Source of the DNA: Larix sibirica
Lineage: Eukaryota > Streptophyta > Pinopsida > Pinales > Pinaceae
Assembly (NCBI GenBank): GCA_004151065.3
Contig: NWUY0300013160.1
Span: 51,150-73,989 of the forward strand
DNA: 22,840 bases
Direction of reading: 5' to 3'
In this document: positions 8,732 through 19,526 of the stretch, piece by piece
Layout of the letters: every line of letters begins with the position of its first letter
How positions within the stretch are numbered: the stretch's first letter is position 1
Notes under the pieces: model-generated
Databases searched by the model: none
Seen by the model: only the letters and a program-made list of their open reading frames with translations
What the model was told of the DNA's origin: nothing
Made by a program: the position numbers and the translations under genes

Positions 8732-10903
8732 GGATGATTTTACTCCTTATGGGGATGAATTTGAACAGGCTCTCACCAACCTAAAGAATGTTCTTAATTT
8801 TTTTATTGAAATGCACCTCCACTTAAGCAATGACAAATGTTGATTAATGATGGATGAAGGGGTAGTTTTAGGGAATTATGTCTCTGAAAGAGGAATCACA
8901 TTAGACCTTGTGAAAATCCAAGTAATAATAAACCTGCCTCCTCCACAGAAACTAAGAGATGTCAAGAGATTCATAGGGAAGTCAAGATATTATCGAAGAT
9001 TCATACAAAACTATAGTAAAAAAGTTGCACTAATGTTTTCTCTAATGACCAAAGATGCATAATTTCAGTGGAGTGATAGCCGCAATCAAGCATTTGAACA
9101 TATCAAGTAGAAAATCATGGAGGCCCTTGTTTTACAAGGACCAAATTGGCAGCTTCCTTTCCTCATACATTCTGATGATTCAAATAAAGAAATAGGTGCA
9201 GTCCTCAATCAAGAAGAGAATAAGGTCCCATATGCCATTTACTACATCAGTAAGAACCTTGCAGAACCAGAGATCAACTACACTATCACAAAGAAAGAAT
9301 TCCTTGCTGTCATTTACTCTATCAATAAGTTCAGGCACTACATCACTATATATCAAGTATTCATCCATACTGATCACTCAAGAATCCAATATTTAATGAA
9401 TAAATCATATGTTAGTTGTAGAGTGATTACATGGATTTTATTATTACAAGAATTTGGTATAACCATTGTAGATAAACCAGGGAAATGATAACGTTGTAGC
9501 AAATTTCTTGTCTATACTAACACATGTTACAGATAAGGAGATAATAGTTGACACATTTCCAGATGAACATTTATTTGTGATCTCTGCACACACCCCGTGG
9601 TTTGCTGACATTGCAAACTATTTAGCCACCGAGAAGTTCCCTAAACACTTTACCTACAAGCAAAGATCCAATATAATCAAGAAGAGTGTTCCATTCTCAT
9701 GGATCTAAGGATATCTTTTTAGGAGGGGACCAAATCACATCATGAGAAGATGAATTAGAGAAGACAAGGTTCATGACATTCTTCATGCCTGTCATGATGA
9801 ACCATGTGGTGGCCATTATGCAGCTAAAAGGACAACATACAAAGTTTTGAAAACATGGTACTATTGGCCAACCTTGCACAAGGATGCACCACCTACGTTT
9901 CCATATGTGATGAATGTCAAAGAATGGGAAAACTAAATCAGATAGATGAAATGCTACTCCATCCCTAGATTACAATGGAACCTTTTGAGAAATGGGGAAT
10001 GGACTTTGTTGGACCCATTGATCCACCATCAAGCATGAAAGAACCACATTCTTGTCTGTACTGACTAACTTACAAAATGGGTAGAAGTGAAATCATTAAG
10101 ATCGGTCAACGAAGACTCAGTAGCAAAGTTCTTAACTGAAGAAATTTTCACTCGATTTGGAGCACCAAGGGAGCTTGTTGTTGACAGAGGAACACAGTTT
10201 TCATTGATTTTGATAGAGAAAATCCTGAAAATCAACAAGGTCAAACACAGACAATCAACATCATACCATCCTCAGGCCAATGGCCAAGCAGAAGTTACCA
10301 ATAGGGAAATAGAAAGGCTTCTGACTAAAACAGTGCAAACTCACAGAAGGGACTGGGCAGATAGACTTCATGAAGCAGCCTGGGCCTACAACACCACATG
10401 GAAGACAACTACAGGCTTCACACTGTATGCATTAGTTTATGGAAAAACAATCATGCTTCCAATTGAATTCAAGCTTAAAACATTGAGGACAACATTGGAA
10501 ATTGACATGGACTTGTCCATAGCACAGACTGAAAGGCTACTTGAACTTAATCAACTAGATGAAATCATACAACAAGCCTTACAACATATAGAAATAGTTT
10601 AGCAATAGAGAAAATTGTGGCATATAAATTCATAAAGACTAAAGACTTCAAAGAAGGAGTCTGGGCCATGCTTTATGACTCAATGTTTAAAGACTTTAAA
10701 GGCAAATTGAGAACCAGATGGTTAGGGCCTACCAAGTCGACATTATCAATGACAATGGCTCTTTCCGAATCTCCATCATAGATGAGGATAGAATACCATT
10801 ACTGGTCAATGGTCACAGACTAAAGCTGTATAAAAAACCTCTCAACAAGGAAGAGTTCACAAAAACTCTTAAGACAACAAGACTATATCTAATACTAGGG
10901 TAG
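8732..10903 (+). pseudogene. Ty3/gypsy pol, copy B: RT (from the catalytic centre), RNase H, integrase
   Basis: Starts on the second half of the RT active site, DDFTPYG, and continues with RT-thumb text LRDVKRFIGKSRYYRRF. RNase H follows (about 9117-9488), with Asp in IHSDDS, Glu in KKEFLAVIYS and Asp in HTDHS. A one-base insertion near 9486 shifts the frame to 9508-9708. The integrase zinc module lies at about 9780-9920, with a one-base deletion at GATGCACC. The catalytic core is open at 10087-10602 and keeps D,D(35)E: Asp 10063-10065, Asp 10183-10185 in VVDRGTQF, Glu 10291-10293 in NGQAEVTNRE. A stop at 10066-10068 follows the first Asp directly. Stops also lie at 9061, 9706, 9966 and 10606. 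The tail ends at 10903 with no chromodomain. It is the best-kept pol here but not functional. Confidence 0.93.
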
Positions 10904-11890
10904 CAATTCCCTTCTCAACTTGATCATCAATGATGATATAAAAAAGGAACACAAAAAAGAAAAAAGAAAAAAAGAAAAAAAATCTATTAATACAAATAAT
11001 ATGCTCAGATGAAAACCTTTTACAAGGCATCTAGGGCAACACAACAAAAAGGTTTTGCTAATCCAATGCAGGACACCACACTACCATGAAGAAGATACAA
11101 CCTACAAGATTTATACAGCTTGCAACACTCCTACACAAGCATATAATGCAACAACTCACCTCAATAAGAAACAATAAGTTAGTCAAAGGTTAGTCTACTC
11201 ATCTAAATACATAAATTTTATCTCTTATATATTTTTTAGCTAGTGTATGTTCCATTTTTCCACCAAATTTATGAGGACATCAACAATAAAGTTGGGGGGG
11301 CGAGCAGAAGAAAATAAACATTTGTTCAGATTTTAGAGAAATATTATTCGTGGCAGTGACAGATTTTTGATTTTTTTCCCATGAGAAAAAGGTGGCGCTT
11401 TGCACATACCAAAATCAGAGCAGAAATACAGCGAGAGGGTGACACATGGTGCATTGGAAAAATGATTAGGTAGACGAACTTGGAAATATTGCCAAGTTGG
11501 ATGGAAAAAAGGAATCTGAACACCGCCGTCTTCCACCTCTAATAAGGAAGATAGATGGGACAATCGGCATAATCCGAAGGGCGAGTGGGTAATGATGAAT
11601 GGAGAAGGTGGTTGGAAAATTTCAAAATCAAACGATGGGTTATGATGAGCGTGGGATATAACATAATGGGAAAATGTTAACCACCATTTCCACCACCCGT
11701 AGATTGAGCCAACACTCGAAGAACCCACATGAAGGAAGAACCCTGAGAAAAAGATCAAAACAGAAGCTAACGTAAAGCAAACAAGTTGAATCCAAGTAAT
11801 TTGAAGCCCCTCTATAGCAAGAGTTACTCTACATTTTGTTAGTAACTCTTTTGGACTCTATTCCTAGATTGAAAAAGGAGGGTTATCAGA
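10904..11890 (+). other. Spacer between integrase and aORF, copy B
   Basis: Third copy of the spacer, with a shorter A-rich opening section. The internal purine tract is GGGGGGG (11294-11300) followed by C, so it is partly degraded. TTCCTAG precedes the aORF by the same 24 bases as in the other copies. A minus-strand ORF at 11333-11758 has no counterpart in the other spacers and looks incidental. Confidence 0.7.
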
Positions 11891-13028
11891 ATGACTGGGG
11901 GTTTTGTGAAACGAGAACCCATAGACCATTCCAAGCTGTTTAAAAACCCAAAAGCCATGAAATATTTCCAAGATGTAGGATGGGACCAGTATTTTCAAAA
12001 ATTAGAGGGTTACCATGGAGCATTAACTGAAGAATTTTCCAAAAACATGAAAAATATTGATGATGATAACTGTAGAACAGAGGTGAGAGGAGTTACCATC
12101 AAACTCAATGAGGAAGTGCTAAGCAGAGTTACTTCTCTTCCCAAGGGAATGAAATGGGATAAGGATGACAAAGAGCTTACTCATAAAGACAAGAAACAAT
12201 TCTTCCATTTCACAGAAAAGTATGAGGAACCTAAGGGGAGTGTAAAATGGGATTCGTTTCCATATCCATGGAGAGAGGTAGCTCTCATAGTTACGAAATA
12301 TATCACCTGTGATGGTCAGCATGCCTAGTTACATGCCTGCCATTTCCATATTTTGAACCTCTTAAGGAACCTGAGGTGGAAAAGGGAAAGGAAAAATATC
12401 AGTATTCCCTGGTTTTTATTCAAATTCCTTTCCTCAATGAGAATCAAGTACCATTTGGGGAAGGTAGATGCTTTGTCTCACCATGGATTAGTCAAGTTAA
12501 TCATCTACAATACCCTCGAAAGAGAATACACCCCCTTGACTTGGGACACGTTGTTAAATATAAATCAAGCTAAGATATAGGTCTTCCATAGGAAGGAACA
12601 TGTACCTACTGAAGAGTAGAAAACTCCACAGAAGAAGCAACCAAAGTTACATGCTGAAGAACAGACAACCCCACATGTGAAGCATCCAAGGAGACAAACA
12701 ACACAAGATGGGAATGTATCTCAAAAGAAAACTCATCCCATAGGAAACCCAAATAAAACTGGTCATGTTTCTCAAAGAACCAGAGATAGTCATAGCAGAG
12801 TAATAACTGGCAATGAAGAAGAACCCGGGTTGGATAAGGAGGAAGAAACAATTGCATATTCCCTCCTCCACCTAGGAAAGAAAGGACAAATCTCTACAAA
12901 GAAAAGAACCCTGCAAACTAGCGATCAAGAAAAACCTGAGAAGAAGAAGAAGATTGAGGAGCCAAAAATTGTGTAATACTCACTCTCAGATACCGAGTAT
13001 CCTCATGAGAAGCAGGCTTCAGAATCAA
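11891..13028 (+). pseudogene. aORF copy 3, truncated by the same fusion to LTR
   Basis: The ATG at 11891 begins MTGGFVKREPIDHSKLF, differing from copy 2 by Ile for Thr in the tenth-to-twelfth residue region. From 11923 onward I find no difference from copy 2: the same blocks, the same four stops (12326, 12578, 12617, 12974) and the same jump into LTR at about 13029. The coiled coil and C-terminal block are missing. Upstream of 11923 the two copies differ normally, including several substitutions within the 40 bases before it. Confidence 0.8.
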
Positions 13029-13599
13029 AGTAGCTTTGATAGATAGATTATTTATGCATCTTTGATTCAGTTTGAATGTTTCTTTACTATTTCTGCAATT
13101 TCCAATTGAGTATTTATTTTATAACATGGGATCTTATCATATGAACTTGGTTAAGCATTTTAGTTCTGATTTTGTTTCATTACCTGCTTGAATTCGGTGT
13201 AATCAAACACCTAGACTTGGTGTGCGAATGGTAAGGTAGATAAGGGGTTTTTCCTTAAAAGGTTTGCCTAAAACTTGACCAGGAATGTCCTGAAACTAGT
13301 CCATGAGCCATTGACAAAGGAATAGATGCCTATCCAGATGATGGGATCCATGTCCCTTGCAACCCTTAGATCATAAATTAAGATTTCCTTTTCTTTTTAT
13401 CAACAATTTTTTACTTGCTTTAGGATACTGCTAGGCATCACTAGAAGTTTTTTTGTAGGTTGCACATATTTTGAAAGACCCTTAGAAGTTTGTATGAACC
13501 CTTGGGTTGATGATTAAAGGGAAGGTTTAGATACAGCACCCTTACTGGTGTCTTCTCCCAACAGGATACAGTATTTTTGTTGATTGATTGAGCCCGTCA
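13029..13599 (+). repeat. Ty3/gypsy LTR, 3' part with intact CA end
   Basis: Matches 5749-5991 and then 17750-18317. The shared sequence ends at TGATTGATTGAGCCCGTCA (13599) here and GATTGAGCCTATCA (18317) there, after which the two copies diverge completely; that break defines the LTR end. On the left it is fused to aORF, on the right to the gag side of an element. No tRNA-complementary primer site is recognisable just after 13599. Confidence 0.78.
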
Positions 13600-13789
13600 T
13601 AGTAGTATATGAAGTTTGTGTATCATGTTGGTAATGTTCCACCCCTACCCTTGTAGGAGTTCAAAAATTTATTTTGTGAAAGTTTTAGTTACCTAAGTCA
13701 AAACAACAGGGAATAGTATAAATGGAGGAGATTTGGCAGTACGAAGGAGAATTTTCCTAGGAGTATGGAAAATATTCGGAGATGTGATG
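13600..13789 (+). other. Leader between LTR and gag
   Basis: A short untranslated-looking stretch after the LTR end, of the kind that holds a primer site and leader. I see no convincing primer binding site and no frame with protein character. Confidence 0.4.
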
Positions 13790-14960
13790 AGTAATATCTC
13801 TTTCCGCATTTAGTACATTGATCGCAAGGATTGGTTTATTAAATGGTTGTTTCCATTAACCAAGATTTTTTTGTCTCGACAAATCATTGATATTCCTCGA
13901 AGTGATTTAAAGAATCCTATGAATATTGAGGCCATGGATAAGTACATAGGATAAAGTAAAAGTGGGACATCTAACCAATATCTAATTTATTGTAGGTACA
14001 AAATCAAATTGCTACTCTTACCAAAAATATCCATGACTTGACTATCCCAAAAACAAGATGAGAGAAAGTATGGGGTACCAATTGTATGATAGAGGGACAT
14101 CATGTTTCTAAATGTACAAGATTACAAGGGGGACTAGCATTCGATCCCCTAGAAGGGCCATTTCTAGAAATGCCTATTGTTGGAGTTGCTCAAGTGGCCA
14201 CTTCTATCCCATTACATGGACCTATGCAATATTAGTTGTTTTCGAATATGTAAATTTCCCATTCTACGAGTATTGTGAAACTTGTAAGACCTATGGACAT
14301 CCTCCTGGACACTTCCCTAATTTATATAAGTACTCTTCTATACCCAATACAATGTACTATGAATTTTGTGATACCTCCACCCAAAATATACACAAGTGCA
14401 GAGCCTTGGATTCTTTAGCAGATAGATTAAATATATTTTCATTCAGGGTGTTTGACAATTCACAATATCAAGGAGGAAGATAAGGAATAGACGGAGAGTA
14501 TAGGGGAGGATGAACTAGTATAAAAGGAGTATTTGTCCATTGCTACAATTTTAATGAGGTGGGTCAAGTTGCACAAGATTATCCCTTTTCTAGATAGTTG
14601 TTGTGTTCTTACTATCGTGTGAATTCCCATGGCACAAAAGAGTTTCCAAAACTAATTACAAAGTGGGGGGATAGAGTTAGGAACTTAACATTGATTTTGA
14701 TCAATTCAGAACTAATGTACGGTAGTGGAGTAGCTACTATAACTATTAATGTTATCACTCAGGGAGGAACCCAAACCAAGGAAAATAATAATAGTTGTGA
14801 ATTTCCAAATATTCATAAAACAGGACCGAAGGCACCCAAGTTTGATATGATTCAACAAAAAGACACTTTTAGAGAATCGATTGAAATGTTCCATCATATT
14901 TCCACATCAGCTTCCAATGGATTTGTGGAAAATAATCAAGAGTTGTTCCTCCCTTGGTGA
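13790..14960 (+). pseudogene. Ty3/gypsy gag remnant rich in zinc knuckles
   Basis: This is a degraded nucleocapsid-type region that would bind element RNA. After an unrecognised N-terminal part (WLFPLTKIFLSRQIID, about 13835-13885) there are six CCHC-like motifs spread over several frames: GTNCMIEGHHVSKC (14074), CWSCSSGHFYP (about 14178), CETCKTYGHPPGHF (14274), YEFCDTSTQNIHKC (14358), CYNFNEVGQVAQDY (14541) and CSYYRVNSHGTKEF (14604). Nearly all have lost at least one metal ligand. NVITQGGTQTK and FDMIQQKDTF follow, and the frame ends with TGA at 14958-14960. At least two frame changes and several stops are present. No ordinary capsid domain is visible before the knuckles; a capsid-like piece lies after the protease instead. 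The assignment rests on motif pattern and position before protease. Confidence 0.8.
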
Positions 14961-15780
14961 GTTACAAAACTGGTCCTGAACCAAAATCACTATGTAAATC
15001 CAAGAACCTCTTTGATATATGCATTAATATATTTACTAATATTTTGGAGAATCAGAACCTGACTAGGACTTTATATAATGCCCTTCATTTCTTCTTCAAA
15101 TTTGGGGAAGAAGAGGAATTTATTTATGCCAAAATCCCTAAGAGGAAAACGAACATATTAAGGAAAAAGAAGAAACAAACTGGAATAGGATTCAAGTTAG
15201 ATGCTTAGGTAGATGGATATGACAACAATGATATCATGGTATATCTTGGTTCTACTGTTATCATTCTTCCTTTGAAATCTTGGGATGCTATGGGTGTCCC
15301 TCCATTGGTGTATTCTCCTATACAATTACATATGGCCAATCAATATCATATTTTTCCCATAGGTAGGATGTAGAAAGTGGAATTTGATATAGCAATAGTG
15401 AATACATTTGATGACTTTGAAGTGATAAAGATAATGGACAAGGTCAATAGTTGTCCTTCATTTTTGGGGATATATTAGGAGTTTGAAAACTATGATACCA
15501 TTGACTTAAAGAACAAGACAATAAATTTTAACATAGATGGTAAGGAAGTCACCCAACCCCTAGATCCCTATCAAGGACCTTGATACACTATGCCTATCAC
15601 CAATTCAATGGAGTGGGATATCTTGGATCATAATTATAACCTAATTGTGGGAAAAAGAGATGATTATGTCAATCCTACAACATATGGTTCGGTAAGCTAG
15701 AGAAGTATTCACTCTTTTGATAATGATTCAAAAGAGGCTCTGGATTAATGGAAAAATAGGAAACATGATATTTATTCATG
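14961..15780 (+). pseudogene. Retroelement aspartic protease region
   Basis: Downstream of gag and in the frame used by the rest of this pol, VYLGSTVIILP (15239-15271) matches the retropepsin flap-to-active-site pattern of Asp-(Thr/Leu)-Gly-Ser followed by a hydrophobic run and Leu-Pro. The catalytic Asp is Tyr here (codon 15242-15244). It is followed by SPIQLHMANQYHIFPIG, FEVIKIMD and PSFLGIY, the last fitting the C-terminal half where an 'LLG' strand is expected. VTQPLDPYQGP and a tail follow. Stops interrupt the frame (for example at 15206-15208 and after GRM). This enzyme would process the Gag-Pol precursor; this copy could not. Confidence 0.8.
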
Positions 15781-16660
15781 GTGGCGCGCAACCATTAAAT
15801 AAATAATATGGATTTGCATAGACAACTAGGACCCTCCTATATATGATGGGATTTCCATCTTGGATAAATTATTTACAGAAATGAATAGTAGAGTTGTGGA
15901 AGAACAATGCATCCATGTACTAGATATTGCACTACAAGGTACTCCTAAGGGGTGGGATACTCACAAATATGATCTTCCTACGTGGTCCTCAGTTCAAACA
16001 ACTATGATCCACAGGTTTGTTCCTGTATTTGTGTTTGAGTGTTTAAATATTTTAGGGAAGAGAGCTCAAAAATATATGGATGTAGAAATATATGATGTGT
16101 ATACTAATCATTTTCTGTATGTGGAGAAATGTATGCAATATTGGGAAAGGGAAGGATTGTAGTTTGAACTTTGGCACCATAAAATTATTCATGGCTTATG
16201 TCCTATTATGAAAGCTTGGTATTTGCATGAGGAAACTAGAAGACATACCAGAATATGGAATACCCTATAGACACAGTTTTGTGAGGATTTCTTCTTTGGA
16301 GGAAAATATGAAACGGGCATAGTTGCATTGAATTTGATCTAGGAAACTTTTTTCACTGATCGATTTTGAAACTTAAGTAACCCTCCTATCTACCAATATC
16401 ATCAAGAATTGTTTAATTTGTAAATCCGTATAACTAGGATGGTGTCACCCCATTATTGTATAAAAAATTATCAAGATGATATAGATCAAAATATTTGGAT
16501 CACCTGAGGCATTTATAATTTAAGGAAACAAAATGTTCAAGAACTATGCACAAGAAGAAACAAGAATATATTGGTGTATGCTATACTCAACTGGTGAAGT
16601 TGGGGAATATTAATATTGTCTCAGAAGAAAAATACAAGATGGTGTCTTACAGGGGATTAT
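15781..16660 (+). pseudogene. Gag-capsid-like linker between protease and RT
   Basis: The frame is the same as protease and RT (open 15860-16162, then broken by stops). Two successive pieces have the look of Retrotrans_gag helices. The first is LDIALQGTPKGW, then TWSSVQTTMIHRF. The second is IIHGLCPIMKAWYLHEE, then IWNTL and QFCEDFFFGG. Each follows L...G/P...W, about ten residues, W..(V/L)...F. In ordinary Ty3 elements a capsid domain precedes the zinc knuckles; here it lies about 1.3 kb after them. I infer a capsid-related module or duplicated gag piece inside pol, but an unrelated helical linker is possible. Confidence 0.6.
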
Positions 16661-17424
16661 TGGGATGACCAAATAGTATTTGAATTTGTTTCTCTCCTTT
16701 AATAATACAAATATATGTTTCCACAAAGATTCACAGAAATAAAATGGATTCAGGGTGACTTTCATGAGATGAAGGTTGCACTATAACATGATTCCACGCT
16801 TGTAAAACATCACCCATATAGCCTCAATTGTAGGGTTAAGGATAAGGTCAAGAAGGAAATTGATCACATGTTAGCCATTGGATTGAATTTCCTTATCAAT
16901 GAGTTTGAGTGGATTAGTTTGATTATGATCCAAAGAAAGAAGAACACGGATTATATCAGGGTATGTGTTGATTTTTGTAGCCTTAATTTAGCTCGTGTTC
17001 ATGATCCTTTTCCTACCCTTGCAAGAAAGGAAGCATACTCTTTCACTAATAGTTTTTTGGGTACTAACAAGTTAGAATTGTGGAAGAAGATAAGAAGAAG
17101 ACCACCTTCACTACAAAGTGGGGTTCCTTCACCTACAATGTGATGCCTTTTGGGCTTAAGAATGACCCTGCAGATTCTCAAGAATTGTGGTCATTGATTT
17201 TAGGGATTTTATACATAATTTTTTGGAAGTTTATATGGATGTATAGACTATTTATAGCCTAATGAAATAGCATGTTAGTCTTATAAGGTTAATTTTCAAT
17301 GGTTTTGTCAGCATCAGATATCGCTGAACTTGAAGAAGTGCATCTTTTGTGCTGCCTTTGGTGATATTTTGGGACACATTATTGTTCGGATATCCACATC
17401 ATCTTTTTTAGGATCTTGCATGCA
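16661..17424 (+). pseudogene. Ty3/gypsy reverse transcriptase, N-terminal and palm part
   Basis: The frame continues from the linker: VKHHPYSLNCRVKDKVKKEI, EWISLIMIQRKKNTDYIRVC and VDFCSLN correspond to the RT fingers and first palm motif (catalytic Asp in VCVDF). After a deletion or frame change near 17050-17080 come KTTFTTKWGSFTYNVMPFGL and then YMDV followed by a stop (17232-17246), where an active RT has YMDD. LKKCIFCAAFGDILGHIIV (about 17330-17390) is the next conserved strand. The sequence reaches an N at 17425, so RNase H and integrase of this element are absent. It differs in type from the DDFTPYG RT at 8732, so the two belong to different elements. Confidence 0.88.
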
Positions 17425-17425
17425 N
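17425..17425. other. Ambiguous base N at a second structural break
   Basis: RT coding sequence stops here and LTR sequence begins within a few bases. With the N at 8731 it bounds a segment of 8,693 bases. Confidence 0.8.
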
Positions 17426-18317
17426 TAGATATTTAAACAATATAGCCTGGCTTATAGAGCAGACTCATTGTTTGTATGAACTAAGTTATTTTTCACAGTT
17501 TTGGAGAAGCAAACATTAAGACTTATGTTGTTAAAGCAACGATTTTTAAGTAAATGAAGATTTCCATTTTCCCAGCTTATTGAGTAAATTTGTGTTCCTG
17601 TATCGCCTTGGATAAGGGCCCATCAATAGGCGATTGCAGGAGCATGTGTGTTAATTTAGATTTTATTGCTTTCATGTGAATGAGATAGATCAAAATAGAA
17701 CATAGTATATTTACTGCAATTTGTAGGATATTTACAGTATGTTAACAAATTAAGCTTTGACAAATTACTTCTGCACCTTTAATTGGATTTGCACGTTTCT
17801 TTATTATTTCTGCAATTTCCAATTGAGTATTTATTTTATAACATGAGATCTTCTCATATGATCTTGGTCAAGCATTGCAGTTTTGAGATTGTTTTATTAC
17901 TTACTCAGAATGTGGTGTAATCAGATCCCTAGACTCAGTGTGTGAATGGTAAGGTAGATCAGGAGTTTTCTTCAAAAGGTTTTCCTAAAACTCAGCGAGG
18001 AATGTTCTAAAACTAGTCCATGAACCATTGACAAAGGAAGAGATGCCTAACTAGATGACGAGATCCATGTCCCTTGCAACCATTAGATCATAGATTAAAA
18101 TTCCCTTTGCTTTTTTATCAACAATCCTTCTTTTGATTTAGAATACTACTAGACATAATTAGAGTTTCTTTGTAGGTTGCACATATTGTGCAGGACCCTT
18201 AGAAGTTTGTACGAACTCCTGGGTTGATGATTAAAGGGAAGGTTTAGATACAACACCCTTGCTGGCATCTTGTCCCAATAGGATACAATATTGTTGATTG
18301 ATTGATTGAGCCTATCA
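17426..18317 (+). repeat. Ty3/gypsy LTR copy, 3' two thirds
   Basis: Matches 5430-5991 and 13029-13599 at roughly 80-85% by eye, including GATTGCAGGAGCATGTGTG, CATAGTATATTTACTGCAAT and CAATTTCCAATTGAGTATTT. It ends in CA at 18317 after four TTGA units (18294-18309), against fewer in the copy at 13599. It is older or from a related subfamily. Its first 550 bases are missing at the N. Confidence 0.8.
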
Positions 18318-18879
18318 CTCACTCACTTTCATGGTGGAATTGAGATCCTCTCAAGTAAAGTGTTTGGAAGGCCCTTATTTGACTTTCTACTTCTTCTTAG
18401 TGGTGGGCACTTCTCTACCACTTGTTAAGGAAGATTTGAGAAAGTTTTTATTTTCACATTATATTTTTTGTAGCTCTCCTCCTAGGGCTAGTGAGACTTT
18501 GTTTTCTAGAGTATTCATTGTTACATTAGATCTTTACTTAATTAAATCACTTATTACATTCACATTGCACTTTGTATTTAATTAAGTAATCTTTAGAATT
18601 AATGTTAGTTACTCTGATCCCCCTCTTATTAGTCTTGTATATAACTATTATTTTAGGTAGTGATTATTACCTAGTGTCAAGATTGCCCCTCCTAGGCATT
18701 CTATATGACTTTGAAAAATACCCCCCTTCTTTGGAGTCTTGTCAAGTTGTCAACCCACCTCAATGTGTGGGAATTGAACAACCTTACCCCTCCCCTAGTT
18801 CCCATTTAGAGTCACTAGATTCAAGCTTCTCACAGCTCGGCTTGCTAGTTGTACCATGTGCCACTAACCCATTAGGGAA
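18318..18879 (+). other. Unassigned AT-rich stretch with a 14-base inverted repeat
   Basis: No recognisable protein or RNA. If the LTR before it is a 5' LTR this would be leader sequence, but no primer site is evident. Short frames at 18331-18585 and 18602-18898 show no known motifs. TTACTTAATTAAAT (18534-18547) and its exact reverse complement (18576-18589) flank a 28-base loop. Confidence 0.5.
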
Positions 18880-19511
18880 CGTTGGAATAGGTGATTAACC
18901 AATAGAAGAGAAAGATATTTCCAGCAAAATAGTGGTGGTGTCTAAAGACACTATTTGCACTTAAGCACAATGAGCAAGCTCCATAAGAGTGCAATGATTC
19001 GATGTGATGATAGACCGATCTAAGAGACCATCTATAAATAGGTTTGGATATGGACCAAACCAACATCCAAGGGAACACATTACCCATAAAAAGTGGATCT
19101 AAAATCCAAAGTGGATATAAGCCGACAAGGTGAGGGTACTAGTGGACCATAGGTTCGAACACCCCCCTGTAAACTTGGCTTAGAGGAAAGAACAAATTAC
19201 ACATCATGCCCCCCTTAATTTTATTTGAACTACAAATACTGATCAACCCTTGTACAATAACACTCCTAGAAGAAGTGGGAAACATTGCCACCTCCCTCAT
19301 CAAACTCAAGGCAGTTGCCCAAAACAATTTGCAACACTGCTGTCCAAATATAGTCCCAGTCGGTTAATCGACTAGACAATAAATACATCTAGTAAAGATC
19401 TCCTAACAAATAATCCAGTCGAACATAATTCATTCATTCTAGTTGATTCAACAAGAAACAATCGAGTAAAAAAAGGTTGGGTTTACACAACAAATAACTT
19501 CAATTTCTTCA
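18880..19511 (-). repeat. LTR (3' LTR) of the minus-strand element
   Basis: The first 190 bases match 22651-22840, with about 17 mismatches by eye (about 91%). On the minus strand it would begin TGAAGAAATTG just inside the polypurine tract and end CCAACG, where the other copy ends CCAACA. So the expected TG...CA ends are present except for one base. CTATAAATAG at 19032-19041 reads as a TATA-like TATTTATAG on the minus strand. The 19511 boundary is placed from the purine tract and is less certain than the 18880 one. Confidence 0.75.
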
Positions 19512-19512
19512 A

Positions 19513-19526
19513 TTTCTCCCCCCCTT
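19513..19526 (-). promoter_or_regulatory. Polypurine tract of the minus-strand element
   Basis: On the minus strand this reads AAGGGGGGGAGAAA, immediately upstream of the inferred LTR start. Composition and position are as expected for the plus-strand primer. Confidence 0.7.

Noticed and set aside
11333-11758. A 141-codon minus-strand frame in the third spacer
   Set aside because: Not preserved in the other two spacers; composition is like noncoding DNA and no domain is recognisable.
13600-13640. Primer binding site after the LTR end at 13599
   Set aside because: GTGTATCATGTTGG only loosely resembles the tRNA-Met complement and is too far and mismatched to call.
18331-18898. Two plus-strand frames as possible small genes
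   Set aside because: No motif; the second runs into the LTR of the minus-strand element.
19032-19041. TATAAATAG as a plus-strand promoter
   Set aside because: It is in the LTR of an element whose primer site shows minus-strand transcription; the complement TATTTATAG serves that direction.
19152-19160. GGTTCGAAC, resembling a tRNA or SINE B box
   Set aside because: No matching A box at the right distance and no cloverleaf; it lies inside an LTR.
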